A stretch of DNA of 64,000 bases, taken from the NCBI RefSeq assembly GCF_039503195.1, contig NZ_JBCJKP010000001.1:7750001-7814000 (forward strand), read 5' to 3'. Numbering within the stretch: the stretch's first letter is position 1; the number at the start of each line of letters is the position of its first letter. Below the pieces are notes generated by a model, which was given only the letters and a program-made list of their open reading frames with translations, was not told the DNA's origin and searched no databases. Positions 60,930 to 64,000 of this stretch are shown one piece after another. A program made the translations under genes and the position numbers. The DNA comes from Streptomyces mirabilis. GTDB taxonomy: Bacteria; Actinomycetota; Actinomycetes; Streptomycetales; Streptomycetaceae.

Positions 60930-61349
60930 CTACGCCTCGGTCGCCATCTGCTGCCGACGGCGCCTGCGCAGCAGACGTCGCTTGCGCGGCTCCTGGTGGG
61001 GAAGCCAGCCGAAGGCCAGGCAGCTGCCGGTCGCTCCGAGGAGGAGGCCGATGAAGAAGCCGCCGAGGTTGGAGGTGAGCCAGGTGCCGAGGGAGAGGAG
61101 GATGCCGAGCAGGGAGTAGAAGAGGCGCTGCGTCGGGTTGAAGAGGATCAGCAGACCGCACAGGATCATGACCGTCGGCAGCAGATAGCCCGCCATGCCC
61201 TGCATCCCGATGTGCATGACGACCTTCAGGGACGCCTTCTCGGTGAGGAGGATCTCCGCCCCGCCCAGGGTGAGCAGCAGGCCGCCCCAGAAGGGGCGGT
61301 CCGCACGCCACCGCCGGAAGCCGGACCGCAGATCCCGGACGGCCGGCAT
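60930..61349 (-). CDS. DUF6114 membrane protein
   Basis: 139 residues, four predicted membrane helices ([78 protein letters not shown]) and a strongly basic tail. ATG 61349 overlaps the stop of the DUF6230 gene (TGATG). Role unknown; the pair probably works together at the membrane. The 227 nt after it are empty. Confidence 0.8.
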   Translation of the reverse strand: MPAVRDLRSGFRRWRADRPFWGGLLLTLGGAEILLTEKASLKVVMHIGMQGMAGYLLPTVMILCGLLILFNPTQRLFYSLLGILLSLGTWLTSNLGGFFIGLLLGATGSCLAFGWLPHQEPRKRRLLRRRRRQQMATEA

Positions 61350-62005
61350 CAGCAGCCCGAGTCGCTGAAGCGGAGCTTGAGACCGGGGAGCTTGAACACC
61401 GCTGCCGTGGTCGCGTAGTTGGTCTGCCGCAGGTTCCCGATGTGGACGGTGTCGGCCTGCTGGCTGAAGACGCCCTTGTTGCCCTGCACCCCGGCCTTGT
61501 CGAGCGTGCTCGCGTCGTTGCCGATCTCGATGTTGTTGAAGGCCGCGTCGCCCGACAGCTCGGTCGAGTCGGTCGTCAGGTTGGTCGCCTGCACCTTGTC
61601 CGTGCCGCCGCCCGCGGTGATGACCAGGTTCGTACCGCCCAGGTCCACGCTCTGGCACAGCTTGGTGAGTGTCGCGTTCTTGATCGCGGAGGTGATGACG
61701 AGAACCTGGCCGCCGGTGTCGCCTGCGTTCGGGCTGCCGTCGGCCATGTTGTCGAGGTTGCCGAACTGCTCGAAGCCGGTGCCGTTGAGTTCGGTGGCCG
61801 TGACCGTGAACGGCATGCCGGAGATGGCGAACTGCACCCCCAGAGCGCCCTGGGCGGTGAGGATCATCAGTCCCGCGGCGACCGCGGTGGCAGGCACCGC
61901 CATCACCGCGGCGCGACGCAGGCGGACCCGCCCACGTCTGCCGGAACCGCTTTCGTTCTCGGGGGTCGAATCGGTGGACGCCGTGGCGTCCGAGGACGAG
62001 GCCAT
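61349..62005 (-). CDS. DUF6230 family exported protein
   Basis: 218 residues from ATG 62005 (AGGGAGC upstream; upstream ATGs at 62023 and 62029 lack one). After a basic region there is one membrane/signal helix ([20 protein letters not shown]), then an all-beta-looking exported domain ([39 protein letters not shown]) ending in FSDSGC. Some databases call homologues cholesterol esterase without basis I can see. Coupled with DUF6114. Confidence 0.8.
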   Translation of the reverse strand: MASSSDATASTDSTPENESGSGRRGRVRLRRAAVMAVPATAVAAGLMILTAQGALGVQFAISGMPFTVTATELNGTGFEQFGNLDNMADGSPNAGDTGGQVLVITSAIKNATLTKLCQSVDLGGTNLVITAGGGTDKVQATNLTTDSTELSGDAAFNNIEIGNDASTLDKAGVQGNKGVFSQQADTVHIGNLRQTNYATTAAVFKLPGLKLRFSDSGC

Positions 62006-62147
62006 GTTCTGCTCCCTGGACATAGTCATGCAGGTGGGGCTTCAACGGGCACGTTGTCCTGGCGCGGACAGCGGCTGCCGCGCACGCCTCCTCACAACTC
62101 CCGGCGGTCGCAAGGGCTTTCTCGTTACGCAGCAGTAGCCGACGTGG

Positions 62148-62177
62148 AAGTTACCGGGGGTTACATTCGTGGGTCAA
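62148..62177 (-). promoter_or_regulatory. Candidate promoter for the DUF6230/DUF6114 operon
   Basis: On the minus strand TTGACC (62172-62177) and TAACTT (62148-62153) are separated by 18 nt, about 140 nt upstream of the start. Fits the Streptomyces housekeeping consensus loosely. Confidence 0.4.
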
Positions 62178-62229
62178 GAGACTTGTGGCAAAGGGATGTT
62201 GATTGTGTGCCAACTGTGGAGGTCCGGCC

Positions 62230-62320
62230 GCGACGACCTCGCAGCCGGTCCCGCGACGACCTCGCAGCCGGTCCCGCGACGACCTCGCAGCCGGTCCCGC
62301 GACGAGCTCGCGGCCGGGCC
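62230..62320. repeat. 23-bp tandem repeat, four units
   Basis: Three exact 23-bp units (62230-62252, 62253-62275, 62276-62298, each starting GCGACGACCTCGCAGCCGG) and a fourth degenerate unit to 62320. It lies in the 708-nt gene-free stretch 62006-62713 between divergent genes, between the two candidate promoters. Confidence 0.85.
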
Positions 62321-62372
62321 GCCCGCCGCGTCGTTCCTGGGGGCCGCTGACGTTCAACTTCCTTACTGTACC

Positions 62373-62402
62373 TTGACGTTGACCATTCATCAGGTCTAGA
62401 AC
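62373..62402 (+). promoter_or_regulatory. Candidate promoter for the secreted protein gene
   Basis: TTGACG (62373-62378) and TAGAAC (62397-62402) with an 18-nt spacer in a locally AT-rich patch. It implies a 5' leader of about 300 nt before the ATG at 62714. Confidence 0.4.
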
Positions 62403-62594
62403 TCTGCATGGTTTCCCTTGGATCCGTGGCGCCGGATCCGATGCGCGGCACGTACGCCACCTCCTGGACCCCCCGCTCCTCGCGGGGTGGTCGTGGCATG
62501 TCTGAACGTGCGGTGCGCTCCAACGTCGAAGCCACCTCCCCCCGCGGCACCGGCACGGCACTTTCCCCCTGAGCCGTGTCCGGTCGCCCGGCTT

Positions 62595-62643
62595 CCGCTG
62601 CCGGTCCGTGACGTAAGGAGAAGGCGTCACGGACCGGCAGCGG
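62595..62643 (+). other. Perfect 19-bp hairpin with purine loop in the 5' leader
   Basis: 62595-62613 pairs perfectly with 62625-62643; the 11-nt loop is TAAGGAGAAGG, which contains a Shine-Dalgarno-like AAGGAG. It lies 70 nt before the secreted protein start, which has its own ribosome site. Terminator or leader regulatory hairpin; I cannot tell which. Confidence 0.6.
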
Positions 62644-62698
62644 TCCGCCGTGACGGCATGTCCGCGACGTCCTCGTACCCACCCGCACCCCCGTCTGA

Positions 62699-63364
<666 letters not shown>

Positions 63365-63382
63365 CCCGACCCGGACGACCGG

Positions 63383-64000
63383 TCACCGACGGCGTCGCAG
63401 CGTGATGGCGACGCCCGCGGTGAGCAGGAACGCGACCGCTCCCCCGCTCCGGCGACGAGGGGGAGCGTGTTGCTGCCGCCCGACGAGCTGTCCGCGGCCG
63501 GCGCGAGATGGTCGGGCGCGGTCACCTCCGTCGTCGCCGCGGTGGTCTCCGGGGCGGGTGACGGCGACCGGTCGCTGGGGGTGGCCGTGGTCGCGGTCGA
63601 CTCCTGGCTCCGCTGACCCGTCCGGTTCGCCGTGGGTGTCGTACGCGCGGGGGACGAGGTCGTCGGCGCGGCGGCCCCACCGCCGCGCGCGGCCGGGAAG
63701 ACCACGTCCGAGCACGAGTAGTACGTGTCGCTCGTACTCGTGTTCTGCCAGATCGTGTACAGCATCTGCCGGCCGGTCCGGTCGGAGGGCAGCGTGGCCT
63801 TGATCCGGTAGGCGCCGTTCACCAGCGCCGGATCGGTGGCGGTGGCGAACGGTTTCGTCGGCAGATCGGACCACGTGAGAGGCTTGGTCGGGTCGTACCC
63901 GGGCTTGGACAGATACAGCTTGAAGGTCCCCGTGTGCGGAATCGTCGAACTGTAGGAGAGTGTGAAGGTCGCGCCCGGCGTCATCCGCGTGGAGGGCCAG
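63383..64000 (-). CDS. Lytic polysaccharide monooxygenase (AA10), 5' end beyond window, frameshift near the C-terminus
   Basis: Visible: C-terminal half of an AA10 domain (TRMTPGATFTLSYSSTIPHT, GTFKLYLSKPGYDPTKPLTW, LYTIWQNTSTSDTYYSCSDV), then a Ser/Thr/Pro linker. Oxidatively cleaves chitin or cellulose outside the cell. In the main frame the protein would run to 63292 with an unrelated tail. In the next frame a proper anchor, AVAFLLTAGVAITLRRRR and TGA at 63383, follows. One extra base in the C5 run at 63441-63445 would join them. This is either a sequencing slip or a real homopolymer mutation that frees the enzyme from the membrane. Confidence 0.85.
   Translation of the reverse strand: MALHADDAGRDLHTLLQFDDSAHGDLQAVSVQARVRPDQASHVVRSADETVRHRHRSGAGERRLPDQGHAALRPDRPADAVHDLAEHEYERHVLLVLGRGLPGRARRWGRRADDLVPRAYDTHGEPDGSAEPGVDRDHGHPQRPVAVTRPGDHRGDDGGDRARPSRAGRGQLVGRQQHAPPRRRSGGAVAFLLTAGVAITLRRRR

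Noticed and set aside
62230..62320. CRISPR-like array
   Set aside because: Units are directly adjacent with no spacers and no cas genes are present.

Overview
The window is high-GC chromosomal DNA of a Streptomyces-type actinomycete. Signs of this are the strong third-position G/C bias, GTG and TTG starts, two conservons (histidine-kinase-like/roadblock/DUF742/GTPase operons), a CYP157/CYP154 cytochrome P450 pair, the actinobacterial hemG-hemQ pair, ZapE, MurC and many Streptomyces-only small proteins. No rRNA, tRNA or CRISPR array was seen. One gene is cut by each edge: a rhomboid protease on the left and a lytic polysaccharide monooxygenase on the right.

Layout. 1-7.8 kb: rhomboid protease, CoA-disulfide-reductase-like flavoprotein, DUF4349 lipoprotein, coproporphyrin-branch heme genes (hemG, hemQ) and a secreted TAP-type peptidase. 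7.9-11.2 kb: TIGR04222 membrane protein, DUF4142 protein and a DUF692/MNIO iron enzyme. 11.4-18.6 kb: mycothiol-dependent-type enzyme, TetR regulator, Pth2-like hydrolase, polysaccharide deacetylase lipoprotein, PPK2, an editing-domain-less threonyl-tRNA synthetase preceded by a threonine-rich leader peptide and a strong hairpin (apparent attenuator), and a slipin. 18.7-25.5 kb: SulP transporter with beta-carbonic anhydrase, ZapE, RibD-C-type reductase and murC.

25.6-41.3 kb is an accessory island of about 15.3 kb that splits msrB. A full-length but apparently chimeric msrB lies at the left edge and an orphan msrB 3' end at the right edge, both starting at the same 9-bp core. The island holds two paralogous TetR regulators with matching operators, a Rossmann reductase, a 5'-truncated Rhs-Hint polymorphic toxin with immunity genes and a displaced toxin tip, a membrane acyltransferase, a dead IS630 transposase, and a three-gene operon of two large DUF4132 proteins and a 130-residue protein. 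That small protein looks like a ubiquitin-fold (beta-grasp) polypeptide ending in Gly-Gly. This operon is the best candidate for an undescribed system.

41.3-45.5 kb: LPG-synthase-type membrane protein, isochorismatase-like hydrolase, amidase with TetR regulator and a broken glycosyltransferase. 45.6-59.3 kb: two conservons facing each other across a lipoprotein binding protein, a cupin, a PAS-GAF-SpoIIE phosphatase and an AraC-type regulator. The second conservon ends in a CYP157-type P450 without an intact ExxR motif; the partner CYP154-type gene is convergent across a 19-bp inverted repeat. 60.9-64 kb: DUF6230/DUF6114 membrane pair, a 0.7 kb repeat- and hairpin-bearing intergenic region, a small secreted protein, and an LPMO gene with a homopolymer frameshift before its C-terminal anchor.
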